30,755 bases of DNA from Chloroflexota bacterium. GTDB lineage: Bacteria; Chloroflexota; Ktedonobacteria; Ktedonobacterales; Ktedonobacteraceae. Both the position numbers and the translations under genes were made by a program. The notes below the pieces were generated by a model. That model was not told where the DNA came from, searched no databases, and was given only the letters and a program-made list of their open reading frames with translations. Within the stretch, counting starts at the first letter, position 1; every line of letters begins with the position of its first letter. Location: assembly GCA_005881495.1 (NCBI GenBank), contig VBHI01000087.1, forward strand, positions 1-30,755, written 5' to 3'. Positions 13,557 to 22,912 of this stretch are shown in pieces.

Positions 13557-15840
13557 TCACATCACCAGAATCTTTATTTGATCAACGACTGCAGGAAAGT
13601 GATCAGTTCCAAAGGGAAGATGGATATGTACTGCCTCTACACCCGGTTGAGCATTTAAATAAGCCAGCGCCGCGTTCAATGATGCTCCTCTGATAGATTG
13701 CTTCCACTGGTCCAATTGTTGCGTCGAGAATGTATAAATCCATCCTTCGCGCACCGCCACACTGAGATAAACCAACCCATGCTTCCCCTGCTGAAATACA
13801 TGGGGGACACCCACAGCGGGAGAACCTTGCAGCACGTAGCTATTGCCCAGCGTCTGCGCTGCCCGCCCGCTTAGCAATTGAACGGCCATATTCCTGGCAA
13901 CCGTGCGATTATAGACGATAACGTTAGTTGAGACAGTCACCTGGACAGTTACCTTGCTCGCCTGTATCCCTACTGGATAATTCGGCGTAACGACCGTGCT
14001 ATAAACGGGCAGTTGCGCCATTACTTCTCCCGGTGCCAACTTTTTCAACAGCAGCTTCAAAAGCTGTTGCTGTAGCGTTGCCCTCAAAGGGCCGCTGACG
14101 CCATCTATATCAGACTGCCTGACAGCATCTACCTCGTGCCCATCGACACCCCCTGAAAAACGCATAGGATTGCTCACATTGAGGCCATCACAGCACCTAT
14201 TGTCGAGCGCATTGGCCGGAATATTACCTGCGGACCCCGTATTGACTGCAATTGCTGAAGTGGTAACCGTGCCGTCCTGCCCATACTGTCGTGCTGGCAC
14301 TTCAACCGACCGGGTTGTCTCTACAGTAACGTCTGACGATGTAGTTAACGTCAAGCCCGCGGGCGCGGTGATGGGCATTTCGCTGCTATTATCGAAAAGC
14401 ACGTATCCCCTTGCCCGCGCACCTGGAATATATGCTGATCCCGTTGTCTGAACGCTGCGACTATCTGTAACCGTTCCCGGCATAGAGCGGGCAGGCATTT
14501 CGCGCGTTGCGACATCAGGCGTGCTAAATTGCGGTGAGGCCATCAGTATATAGGTGTCATTGAGATTTTTTACTTGTGGAGCAACGGTAATTGTAGCAGT
14601 GGGATCAGCGCCAATGAGGGGAACTCCTACAGGAAACAAACTTATCCCCATCAACCGTGGCACTATCACCAATGTGAGAAGCATCACTAGCACAATGATA
14701 ACCGCCATCACGGAAAAGATAAACCGCCTGCGCTTCCCATGCGCTCCCCGCATAGGCTCCGTTGTTCGCGGCCTGTTTTGTCGTACATCATCTGTAATAC
14801 GCTGTCTATCACGCATATGCTGTCTATCATGAGTACGCTGTCCACCACGCAAATGTAGGGGCCGATTTATCGCGCCCACCGCCGATTTATCGGCCCCAGA
14901 GACCAGTTTGTGATGCCGTTGCTCAACCAGTAGCATTGGTGCAGGTGGCTCGTAGTGTACTGATGGCGTGGAAATAGGCTGGTCTGCAAGAGGCATTACT
15001 TCATCAACTACTACATCATCCTCCAGTGGTACTGTCTGTACTGTCTGTACTGTCTGCGCCTGTATTGCAGCCAGAAAAGCCTGGCGCAGCTCTGCCACGC
15101 TAGCGTAGCGATCCTCGATACGCTTTGCCATTGCAGTTCGTACCACCTCACTTAGCTCGATAGGTATAGAGGCATCCTTGTCGGACGGAAATGGCACCGG
15201 CGCAGTCAGGTGCATCTGGATGACCTGTTCCTCGACAGGATCATCATACGGCAGTTCACCCGTCAACATTTGATAGAGCAATACGCCAAGCGCATAAATA
15301 TCCCGCCTGCTCTAATTCAGCCTGTTTCGACGTACGTACCAGCCCAAAATCCGCCAGGTAAACATGCTGGGTACCATGTAGTATGCCGCTGCGGCGCTGC
15401 TCAAGCAAAACATTGGAAGACTTAATGTCACGATGAATAAGCCCTTCATCATGGGCATACTCTACCGCGTCGAGCAACTGTTGGTAGATCCCGGCCAGTT
15501 CGTTGAGGTCGGGCAGGCCGCCCGGAAATAGGCGCAAATAGCTTGTCAGCGTCCCTCCCTCGATAAAGGGCATCACCAGGTACAGGATTCCTTGCTCATC
15601 GCCATACTCGATAAGGTGAAGGATGTGGGGATGATGTAGACGTGCGACCGTCCGCGCCTCGCGCACAAAACGTCGGCGCATTTCCTTATCGGCGGCGTAG
15701 TTTCCAAGAATCACTTTGATAGCTACGCGCCGGTCAAACGCTGTGCGCTGCTTCCCTTCGTAGACAGCTCCCATTCCACCGGAACGAATGCGGCGAATGA
15801 CATCATAATTTCCAAGCTGTCTACCTTCCAGAGAGAGCAT
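13557..15840 (-). pseudogene. Membrane Ser/Thr protein kinase with baseplate-J-like outer domain, activation segment deleted out of frame
   Basis: The kinase lobe (from ATG 15840) has the glycine loop RIRSGGMGAVYEG, Lys42 in VAIKV, HRDIKSSN at 136 and DFG at 164. After ELEQAG the frame breaks at about 15300. The rest resumes with DIYALGVLLYQMLTGELPYD in another frame. About 70 bp encoding the activation loop and APE motif are missing. The second part has a linker with QTV repeats and a repeat-derived segment, one membrane helix (FSVMAVIIVLVMLLTLVIV), then an outer domain with NRCCDGLNVSNPMRFSGG and RQSDIDG. That outer domain is shared with the next two upstream genes. It has the vicinal Cys pair but lacks the second Cys pair of its paralogues. 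An assembly error is possible. Confidence 0.85.
14855..14897. repeat. GTAGGGGCCGATTTATCG palindromic repeat inside a coding region
   Basis: GTAGGGGCCGATTTATCGCG followed by a CCGATTTATCGGCCCC arm forms a GC-rich palindrome. It starts with the same GTAGGGGC as the intergenic repeats but has a different inner sequence. It is read through in frame in the kinase linker, encoding roughly GADKSAVGAINRPLHLRG. Confidence 0.65.
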
Positions 15841-15868
15841 CGAGCGCTTTTATCCTTTACTAGCAAAC

Positions 15869-18154
15869 TTATTTTCCAGGTGTGACATTGGGTGAAGGCT
15901 TCACAACCGGTGACGTAAGCGTATTCGTGGGAGTAGCCGTACCCACCCCCGCATTCGTCGTTGGGGTACCCTGTAATCCCTGCAATCCGGGCACATTCTG
16001 CACGACAATTGTGATCTGGCGCGCATTCGTCGGCAAGGTATTCCCACTTGATACGGTAATACTGTCAACCTTAGCCACGTCTCTCTGCTCCAGCAGCGCC
16101 GTACTCGCCTGGTTCTGCGTTTTACCAGTAATCAGACTCGCCAGTTGTGCCTTCCGCGCGTCATCAATTTGGGCAACCCAAACTCCCTGCGTCTTGACGA
16201 ACACGACCGCCCCATTATTATTGGCAATCTCCTGCGTTACCGTCGTCACTACTTTACCGGCCAGAGCATACCCCCCACCGGTATCATGCTCAGACTCAGC
16301 CTTGAGTAAATTCATCGCGATGTTTTCCGCGCCAACCAGGTCATAGACCACTCCCGTACACGTCGCGGTCACGTGCACAGTCACACTCGTGGCTGCATCA
16401 CCAGCTTTATGATTGGATGTCACATTGGCAGTGCATTTCGGTGTCCCTACAAATCGTTCATTTGCATGCGGCATTCCGTTGATCGCAGATGTTGCGCCCT
16501 GCAACAACGGTTGCTTGAATGGTACCGCTGCGTTGTCAATGTCACTCTGTTTCACGACAGTATATTTCTGTGGATCCTGCCCCCCGCTAAATGCAACCGT
16601 GTTGCTAACTAACACAGAATTGTTCGCACAACACACCACATTATTAAAGTCAAAGGCCCGGATGTTCCCTCTTGACCCTGCTGTGATCGCACGAGCTGGT
16701 ACCGTCACACGACCAAAGCCACCATTTGGGTTCGCGGCGGGAATATATGCCAGAACATCATTGGCTACCTGCACCCCCTCAGCATCGGTAAACACTGTGT
16801 TGGCTGTAACTCCATAAGGAGCAAACGAGCCATTGACAAATGTCAGCGTCCCCGTTGCATGAGTTGCTGGCGTGTTCACAAATCCAGTTGCACTCACTGT
16901 CTTCGTTTGCGACTGCGTGATGAACGTCAATTGACGCGCCCCCACCTCGCGCTTCGCACTGTCCGGCGTCCCTGAGGTCAGTGCGGTAATGGCATATGTG
17001 TTTTGTAAAAGCACACTCTTTGGCGTGATCGTCACCGTTGCCGTTGGCGAAATGCCTGGTAATACGTGACTGAAGCCGCTGGTAAAAGATTGCCATGTGG
17101 AGGGCGCTGCCACGGCTATTCCGCCACAAAGCAGTATCGAAAACACCAGCAATACTAAAAGAGCAAGCGCCAGCTGTTTCCGGCGGTTACGCTGTGGTGG
17201 CTGTCCAGCAGGGCCGCCGCTCCCGGAGCCTGCGGATGTCCCCGCCGGAGGAACATTCCCCGCAGTTCCCGACGCAGCAGCCAAAGCTCCCGCTCCTGCA
17301 GCCGCCGCTGCTGTCTTCCCGGATCGTTGTCTCCGTCCCACAACTGGAGCAACAGCAACGTCATCTTGTTCGTCGTCTGGTACGTCCGCCTGTACCTCTG
17401 GCAATTTCTTTGTATTCCTCGCTCGTGCAGCCACAGGAAAAGTAATAATCCCAGGCGAATCAGCATCATCCAAATCACTCCCATGGTTTACAGAAGGTTG
17501 ATTATTACTGTCAGCAGCGTGCATTGCGGCGCCTGCTGCCAAACCGGCCGCTCCCAAAACAGGACCTGATCCCCATGCAGTGCTTCCATTTGGGGAGAGC
17601 TGCTCGTCTTCAACTTGTCTCTGTCCGCTGTCGTCCAATGGAGCCTGTCCATTGCTATGAGAGGCATTGGCCGGGATTGGCGCCTCAGCGTCACTGGCCA
17701 GACCAGCAGCGCCTGCCGACCCAACGACCGCAGCCGTTGCCGCCACCTGTTTTGCATGGCGCCCGCCAAACAGCCATATTCCTCCCCTCGTCGCCTTTGC
17801 AGCTTCGCTTTCCTCTCGCAGCGACTTAGCATAGCTCTCCAACGAGGTAAAGTAGGTAAAACGGCGCTGTCGTGCAAAATCGGCAGGGCCTGAGTTTTGT
17901 GGAGCTATGATCACTAGTTGTGCCTGCAGTTTGCGGCGCATATTTTTTAGGCCGTCAAAATCAACTGGCCCCTGAAAAGCTTTATTTTGATTTGGGAGTA
18001 CAATAGCTATTTGCTTCCGACCAAGTTTTTCCTGCGTCAAAATGGCAGCCAACACGCTCTCTCTGTCGTCGGTAGGCCCCACATATATCATTCCTATGGT
18101 TGCATTACGCGGGTCATTTGCATCCAGCAGGTCTGAACCATTTCCCTGTTTCAT
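15869..18154 (-). CDS. Single-pass membrane protein: N-terminal alpha/beta domain, baseplate-J-like outer domain
   Basis: 761 residues. Residues 1-130 form a soluble alpha/beta domain (ATIGMIYVGPTDDRESVLAA, KQIAIVLP, AQLVIIAPQ, SLESYAKSLREESEAA) with no kinase motif. I do not recognise its family. A long Ala/Gly/Pro-rich linker follows, then one membrane helix (about 327-350) and an outer beta-rich domain. The outer domain shows the baseplate-J pattern VTVPARAITAGSRGNIRAFD, then CC (508-509), VSNTVAFSGG and VVKQSDIDN. A further Cys pair occurs in PKCTANVTS and ATCTGVVYD. The ATG at 18154 has AGAGGGACAGGAAG upstream; ATG 18172 would add six residues. It lies 29 bp upstream of the first kinase gene, probably in one operon with it. 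It may be a sensor or partner that shares ligand recognition with the kinases. Confidence 0.8.
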   Translation of the reverse strand: MKQGNGSDLLDANDPRNATIGMIYVGPTDDRESVLAAILTQEKLGRKQIAIVLPNQNKAFQGPVDFDGLKNMRRKLQAQLVIIAPQNSGPADFARQRRFTYFTSLESYAKSLREESEAAKATRGGIWLFGGRHAKQVAATAAVVGSAGAAGLASDAEAPIPANASHSNGQAPLDDSGQRQVEDEQLSPNGSTAWGSGPVLGAAGLAAGAAMHAADSNNQPSVNHGSDLDDADSPGIITFPVAARARNTKKLPEVQADVPDDEQDDVAVAPVVGRRQRSGKTAAAAAGAGALAAASGTAGNVPPAGTSAGSGSGGPAGQPPQRNRRKQLALALLVLLVFSILLCGGIAVAAPSTWQSFTSGFSHVLPGISPTATVTITPKSVLLQNTYAITALTSGTPDSAKREVGARQLTFITQSQTKTVSATGFVNTPATHATGTLTFVNGSFAPYGVTANTVFTDAEGVQVANDVLAYIPAANPNGGFGRVTVPARAITAGSRGNIRAFDFNNVVCCANNSVLVSNTVAFSGGQDPQKYTVVKQSDIDNAAVPFKQPLLQGATSAINGMPHANERFVGTPKCTANVTSNHKAGDAATSVTVHVTATCTGVVYDLVGAENIAMNLLKAESEHDTGGGYALAGKVVTTVTQEIANNNGAVVFVKTQGVWVAQIDDARKAQLASLITGKTQNQASTALLEQRDVAKVDSITVSSGNTLPTNARQITIVVQNVPGLQGLQGTPTTNAGVGTATPTNTLTSPVVKPSPNVTPGK

Positions 18155-18267
18155 CTTCCTGTCCCTCTTCATCCCCGATTATAAGCAGCTTCTCGCCTTC
18201 GTTTGCCTATTCTGCTTTGTAATTCTACCCTATACGACAGAAATTATAAAGTGACATAGAGACTTTG

Positions 18268-18281
18268 TTTCTTTAAAGAAA
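18268..18281. promoter_or_regulatory. Perfect palindrome upstream of the membrane-protein gene
   Basis: TTTCTTTAAAGAAA, about 115 bp before the start at 18154. A TATAAT on the minus strand lies between it and the start. It could be an operator or a chance AT-rich palindrome. Confidence 0.3.
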
Positions 18282-18329
18282 GAACGGGAATTACCAGTGT
18301 TTTCAACATTCGCCCGTTGCTTTCTTACC

Positions 18330-20867
18330 TCAAGGATGAGTACCCGGTACCGTCATAGGCGATAGCGGCTCACGCGTTCCTGAAACACTTTGCACCACAA
18401 TTTTGACCTGGCCAGGATCCGACGGCAGCTTCGTCTCGTAGTTACTTGAAAGCTGTATATTCAGTTTTGCCACCCCCACCTGCTTGAGCAAAATATCTTT
18501 AGCCCCCTGCTTACTTTTGCCAAGGATCAAACGTACCAGTACCTGCTGCTCGACAGAGCTAAAATGGTAAACCCAAATACCCTGCGCTCTCACCAGCAAA
18601 GTCGTTGTTCCCTGATTTGCATTGTTAACTTCAGCCTGCGTTGCCACGGCCACCACATTGCCAACTAACGAATAATGAGCGCCAAGACGAGCTTCAGCGT
18701 CTTGGCTCAGCAGAACTGCCACAATGGACTGCACCGCACCTTGGTCATAACCCCTCCCTGTACATTCTACAACCACAGTAACAGTCACTTCTGTTGCCTT
18801 ACTTCCAACAGGAACATCGGATGTCACATTTGAAGAACATTGCGCTGGACTGATAAAACGTTCATTGGGCGCGAGTTGGTTTTGCAGCGCTGTCTGGGCA
18901 CTTTGCGAAAGCGAGGTCTCCAGCGATTTTGCAGCACCATCAATATCACTCTGCTGAACAATGATAAAGTTTTGTGAGTTTTGTCCACCGCTAAATTGAC
19001 CTCTGTTTTTGACAGTTACACCGGGAGCACAACAACTTTGCGCGATATCGCTTGCGGCAATATCTCCGTTTGTCCCAGCATTGACAGCATAGGCAGGTAC
19101 ATCTATTTGACCCGGTGTTGAACCGTTCGCTGGAGGAATGGTGACTGCTGCATCGAACGTTACCCGCACCCCATGAGCATCGGTAAAGACCTTTCCCGCA
19201 GGGACAGTCACCGCCGTGCTCGTCACATTAGAAAAAGTCAGGTTTCCCGTGGCTCGTACGCCAGGATTCTGCCCCTCACCAGTTGCCTTCACCGTGGTTG
19301 TTTGTGCCTGGGAAGTAGCAGTGACCTGGCGCACCTCAACCTGCTGTTGAGAAGCATTGGCGTTACCTGTGACCGCATCAATCGCAAAGACTTTTTCTAT
19401 GACTTTGCTATCTGGTGTTATCGTTACAATACTTGTGCCTGAAACTCCCGGTAGAAACCCCGCCAGGGGACCTAATTTCCCTTGCACATCTGCAATAATG
19501 CCCGCGAGTACCAGCAGCAACAAGAAAACTAGCGTGGCTATGAGCACTAAAAAAGGCTGGCGGGGCGGTGAGATCTTCTTGCTCTTCGATCTTCCGTTCT
19601 GTGAGTCCAGAACAACGTCAGAGCTACGCCCTATTTCAGCTGGAGCTTCCGCCATTGTAACACCATCCGCCGCTGTCGCCTGACTGGTATGAGATTGCCT
19701 CACCACGGCGTTCATAGACAGTGACCCCGCTTCAAATGCCGGAATATGTATTCCACCAGTTGTTTTATCGCGCAGTTCAGGGGCAGGTATCTTCTTTGTT
19801 GATCTTTCACCTGCGTCTGGGATGGGAATAATCCGTGTTATCTTCCCCACACGTTCAGGAAAATCAAAGGCAGAATCCCCTGGAATATACCTTTCAGTAG
19901 TAAACCCTCTTTGTTCTCCCAACTTCTGCATTGGCAGGGCAGCATTCAGTGAGCTTCCAGTTGTACGTGCATTACCTGACTGTGACGCAAGGGCCGATTT
20001 TTGCGATGGACGCAGCACGGCCAGGCGCGCGCGCTGCCAGAATTCGGCAGCGCTTTGATGGCGCTTCATGGGATCTTCGGCTAAAGCAGCCATGATGACA
20101 TCATCCAATGCGCCAGGTAAAAGTAGATTAATGCTGCTTAGTCGGGGAGGTTGCTCTTGCGCGCCAATGTGTTTCAGATCTGCTAAAGAGCGATGAAAGG
20201 GCACCTGGCCAGTGCATAACTGGTAGAGAATCACACCAAGCGCAAAGATATCACTGGCAGGTTCCACGATGCCACGAAATTGCTCTGGAGCCATATACTC
20301 CAGGGTACCAGCCTGTGAAAAAGTGTGATGCGTGGCATCGACATTGACAGACAGGCCAAAGTCACTGAGAACAACCTGCTCTGTACCGTCCGGCAGCTGT
20401 CGGAAGAGGATATTAAGCGGCTTCAAATCACGATGAATGACGCCGTGCTCATGTGCATATTGGACAGCGCTGCACAATTGGCCAAAGACGCGCAGCAATT
20501 CACCCAGGGGATAGGGGTGAGCAATGGTGAGTCTCCGCTGGAGATCACCGCCTCGCGCATACTCCATGACAATATACGGAACAATTGAACCGTTCTTCGC
20601 GTCAAGCAACTGTAGCTTCATGTCCTCGTAAACGGGCAAGATATTTGGATGTTTCCACCCCACTACCTGGGATGCCTCTTTCAGAAAGCTATTCAGTGTT
20701 TTCTGATCAAGCACATCAGACTTGATCACCTTGATAGCAACCTCGCGTCCTTCCAGTTCGTCCCATGCCAGACAAACGTCTGCCATTGCCCCGCTACCTA
20801 AAAGACCCTTCAAGCAATATCTATGGCCTAGCCTGTCTATAGCATTTCCATAACGCCACAATTGCAT
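18330..20867 (-). CDS. Membrane Ser/Thr protein kinase with baseplate-J-like outer domain
   Basis: 845 residues. The N-terminal eukaryotic-like kinase is complete: glycine loop LLGSGAMADV, catalytic Lys46 (EVAIKVI), HRDLKPLN at 145, DFG at 169 and APE at 193 (EYMAPEQFRG). A linker of about 150 residues carries Lys/Pro segments (STKKIPAPELRDKTTGGIHI). One membrane helix follows (about 438-459), then an outer domain: VDVPAYAVNAGTNGDIAAS-type baseplate-J segment, CC at 612-613, FSGG, QQSDIDG, and a Cys pair (AQCSSNVTS and VECTGRGYD). The ATG at 20867 has AAGGGGAACATA upstream; a TTG nine codons earlier is less likely. It should sense an extracytoplasmic cue and phosphorylate cytoplasmic proteins. 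It is the only one of the two kinase genes here with an intact catalytic core. Confidence 0.9.
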   Translation of the reverse strand: MQLWRYGNAIDRLGHRYCLKGLLGSGAMADVCLAWDELEGREVAIKVIKSDVLDQKTLNSFLKEASQVVGWKHPNILPVYEDMKLQLLDAKNGSIVPYIVMEYARGGDLQRRLTIAHPYPLGELLRVFGQLCSAVQYAHEHGVIHRDLKPLNILFRQLPDGTEQVVLSDFGLSVNVDATHHTFSQAGTLEYMAPEQFRGIVEPASDIFALGVILYQLCTGQVPFHRSLADLKHIGAQEQPPRLSSINLLLPGALDDVIMAALAEDPMKRHQSAAEFWQRARLAVLRPSQKSALASQSGNARTTGSSLNAALPMQKLGEQRGFTTERYIPGDSAFDFPERVGKITRIIPIPDAGERSTKKIPAPELRDKTTGGIHIPAFEAGSLSMNAVVRQSHTSQATAADGVTMAEAPAEIGRSSDVVLDSQNGRSKSKKISPPRQPFLVLIATLVFLLLLVLAGIIADVQGKLGPLAGFLPGVSGTSIVTITPDSKVIEKVFAIDAVTGNANASQQQVEVRQVTATSQAQTTTVKATGEGQNPGVRATGNLTFSNVTSTAVTVPAGKVFTDAHGVRVTFDAAVTIPPANGSTPGQIDVPAYAVNAGTNGDIAASDIAQSCCAPGVTVKNRGQFSGGQNSQNFIIVQQSDIDGAAKSLETSLSQSAQTALQNQLAPNERFISPAQCSSNVTSDVPVGSKATEVTVTVVVECTGRGYDQGAVQSIVAVLLSQDAEARLGAHYSLVGNVVAVATQAEVNNANQGTTTLLVRAQGIWVYHFSSVEQQVLVRLILGKSKQGAKDILLKQVGVAKLNIQLSSNYETKLPSDPGQVKIVVQSVSGTREPLSPMTVPGTHP

Positions 20868-20986
20868 TATGTTCCCCTTATCTATAGCGAACAAATATTC
20901 CCCCCTTCTCGATTATCTCATACAAAAAAGCCAGAGACAAAAAAGTTCTCTGACGATAGCCCAAGTGGTTTGGAATTGGTAATAAC

Positions 20987-21060
20987 GTAGGGGCGACCCT
21001 TGGGTCGCCCTCCTACCCTCGGGTCGCCCTGCATGCGGTCGCCCTCCTTGCGGTCGCCCC
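20987..21060. repeat. GTAGGGGCGACCC palindromic intergenic repeat, copy 2
   Basis: The first 24 bases (20987-21010) are identical to those at 13453. Further GGTCGCCC units follow to 21060, directly before the pckA stop. It lies between pckA and the kinase gene on the minus strand and may act as a terminator or REP-like element. Confidence 0.8.
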
Positions 21061-21070
21061 GCTAGGCTAT

Positions 21071-22654
21071 TTAACGCGGGCCAGCTTTCAACACTTCATC
21101 GTTGGGCAGCGTAAACTGCTGGAAGTTCTTCTTAAAGCGCGCGGCCAGGTCCGCCGCCTGCAGATCATACGCTTCCTTGTCTTTCCACGTATTGCGCGGG
21201 ATGAGTAATTCACTTGGAACATCTGGACAGGAAGTCGGGGACCGCAATCCAAAGATTGGATCTTCCACCTTCTCAACACTCTTGAGCGATCCACTGATAG
21301 CCGCTCTTACCATCGCCCGGGTATAGTTGATATTAATGCGCTCACCTATACCATATGGGCCGCCTGTCCACCCGGTGTTGATCAGGTAGCAGCGCACTTT
21401 ATACTTCTCAATTCGCTCACGTAACAGGTTAGCGTACTCGCCCGGTTGCAACGGCAAGAAGGCTGCGCCAAAGCAAGAGCTAAAGGTCGCCTGTGGTGTC
21501 GTCACACCCGCTTCGGTACCTGCTAACTTACTGGTGTATCCCGATAGGAAGTAATACATCGCCTGCTCTACGGTCAGCTCTGAGAGCGGAGGCAAGACAC
21601 CGAACGAATCTGCTGAGAGAAAAACCACCGCCCTGGGATGACCACCTCGCCCTGACTCGATCACATTATCGATAAAATCAACGGGATAGGCAGCGCGGGT
21701 ATTTTCAGTCAGCGAATCATCGCTGTAATCCGGCTCACGGGTTCCCTTTCTCAGCACAACATTCTCATAGACAGAGCCGAAGCGAATAGCGTTCCAGATT
21801 TGCGGTTCATACTTTTGCGACAGGTTTATACACTTCGCGTAACAGCCGCCTTCAAAGTTAAAAACGCCATTGTCTCCCCAACCATGCTCATCATCGCCGA
21901 TCAAACGACGGCTAGGATCTGCCGACAAACTCGTCTTGCCTGTACCCGAAAGCCCAAAGAACAATGCAACATCCCCATTTGGCCCGACATTTGCGGAACA
22001 ATGCATGGGCAGCACACCTTCTGCCGGTAAAATAAAGTTGAGAATGGTAAATACAGATTTCTTCATTTCACCTGCATACTGTGTACCACAGATCAACACG
22101 AGCCGCTCTTCAAAGTCAATGATAATAGCAGCCGCTGACCGCGTACCGTGCACACGAGGATCGGTATGAAAATTCGGCACACAGAGTATCGTAAATCCCG
22201 CGCGAGGATTGCTCAAATCTCTCTCGTTTGAACGCAGAAAGAGCTGACGGGCAAACAGGTTGTGCCAGGCAAATTCTGTGATGACCTGGATTGGCATGCG
22301 ATAATCCGGGTCAGCTCCGGCTGCTGCATCCAGCACGAAGACATCGCGCCCTTGCAAATATGCTGAAAGGCTACTGCGCACTGCGTCGAATAGCTCTCGC
22401 TTCATTGGGTGATTGATCTCACCCCACCAGATCTTCGCAGCAATTTCCTCGTTCGAAACGATAAACTTATCTTTTGGAGTACGCCCCGTGTACGGTCCGG
22501 TCGTGGCGGCAAATGCCCCATTTGAAGCCAATTTTCCCTCTCTACGAGCCAGGGCGTGCTCTACTAACTCCGGGGGCGATAGATTCCAGTGAATGTTCCC
22601 TAAGTTTACTAGCCCATATTCTTCCAGGGCTTTCCGGCTCATCATCATCGTCAT
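21071..22654 (-). CDS. pckA: Phosphoenolpyruvate carboxykinase (ATP)
   Basis: 527 residues, the normal length for the ATP-dependent enzyme (oxaloacetate plus ATP to PEP, CO2 and ADP; first step of gluconeogenesis). Diagnostic parts: TGRTPKDKFIV near 56, the kinase-1a P-loop GLSGTGKTSLS at 234-244, RLIGDDEHGWGDNGVFNFEG with metal-binding acids, and TGWTGGPYGIGERI near the C-terminus. ATG 22654 follows AAAGGAGAGAGATACTG; several ATG codons sit close together (MTMMMS). It is separated from ftsH by a strong terminator and has its own promoter with tandem repeats, which suggests carbon-source regulation. Confidence 0.97.
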   Translation of the reverse strand: MTMMMSRKALEEYGLVNLGNIHWNLSPPELVEHALARREGKLASNGAFAATTGPYTGRTPKDKFIVSNEEIAAKIWWGEINHPMKRELFDAVRSSLSAYLQGRDVFVLDAAAGADPDYRMPIQVITEFAWHNLFARQLFLRSNERDLSNPRAGFTILCVPNFHTDPRVHGTRSAAAIIIDFEERLVLICGTQYAGEMKKSVFTILNFILPAEGVLPMHCSANVGPNGDVALFFGLSGTGKTSLSADPSRRLIGDDEHGWGDNGVFNFEGGCYAKCINLSQKYEPQIWNAIRFGSVYENVVLRKGTREPDYSDDSLTENTRAAYPVDFIDNVIESGRGGHPRAVVFLSADSFGVLPPLSELTVEQAMYYFLSGYTSKLAGTEAGVTTPQATFSSCFGAAFLPLQPGEYANLLRERIEKYKVRCYLINTGWTGGPYGIGERININYTRAMVRAAISGSLKSVEKVEDPIFGLRSPTSCPDVPSELLIPRNTWKDKEAYDLQAADLAARFKKNFQQFTLPNDEVLKAGPR

Positions 22655-22736
22655 CAGTATCTCTCTCCTTTAAGACTCCTCTTTGAGCCTCTTCATGAGC
22701 AATATTGTCAACAGCAACAACAGTATCTATGTTTAA

Positions 22737-22809
22737 AGTATACCCCAATGTCCCTTCTTCTTCCAAATGTTAGTCTCACAAAACTGTTATTTTTGTTAGT
22801 CTCACAAAA
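22737..22809 (-). promoter_or_regulatory. pckA promoter with two direct repeats upstream
   Basis: On the minus strand TTGGAA (22761-22766) and TATACT (22737-22742) are 18 bp apart. Directly upstream of the -35 are two identical 15-bp repeats, TTTTGTGAGACTAAC, at 22769-22783 and 22795-22809, 26 bp centre to centre. This is a typical layout for an activator bound as tandem dimers, or for a repressor. Confidence 0.55.
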
Positions 22810-22841
22810 AAAGCCATATGCGCAACCCATATCACCAGGAA

Positions 22842-22901
22842 GCAGAATCGAAAAAGGCCCCCAGACTGTCTGTCCAATCTGGGGGCCTTTTTCGGTTCTG
22901 C
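22842..22901 (-). terminator. Strong Rho-independent terminator after ftsH
   Basis: A 24-bp near-perfect stem (22842-22865 and 22878-22901) with core GGCCCCCAGA and its complement, a 12-base loop and A/T runs on both sides (AAAAAGGCC...GGCCTTTTT). It lies 11 bp past the ftsH stop. Confidence 0.92.
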
Positions 22902-22912
22902 TTTCCCTTGTT

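Noticed and set aside
14995..15065. TACTGTCTG tandem units as a possible CRISPR or minisatellite locus
   Set aside because: Only three short units, read in frame as QTVQTVQTV in the kinase linker; no spacers or further copies. I found no CRISPR array in the window.
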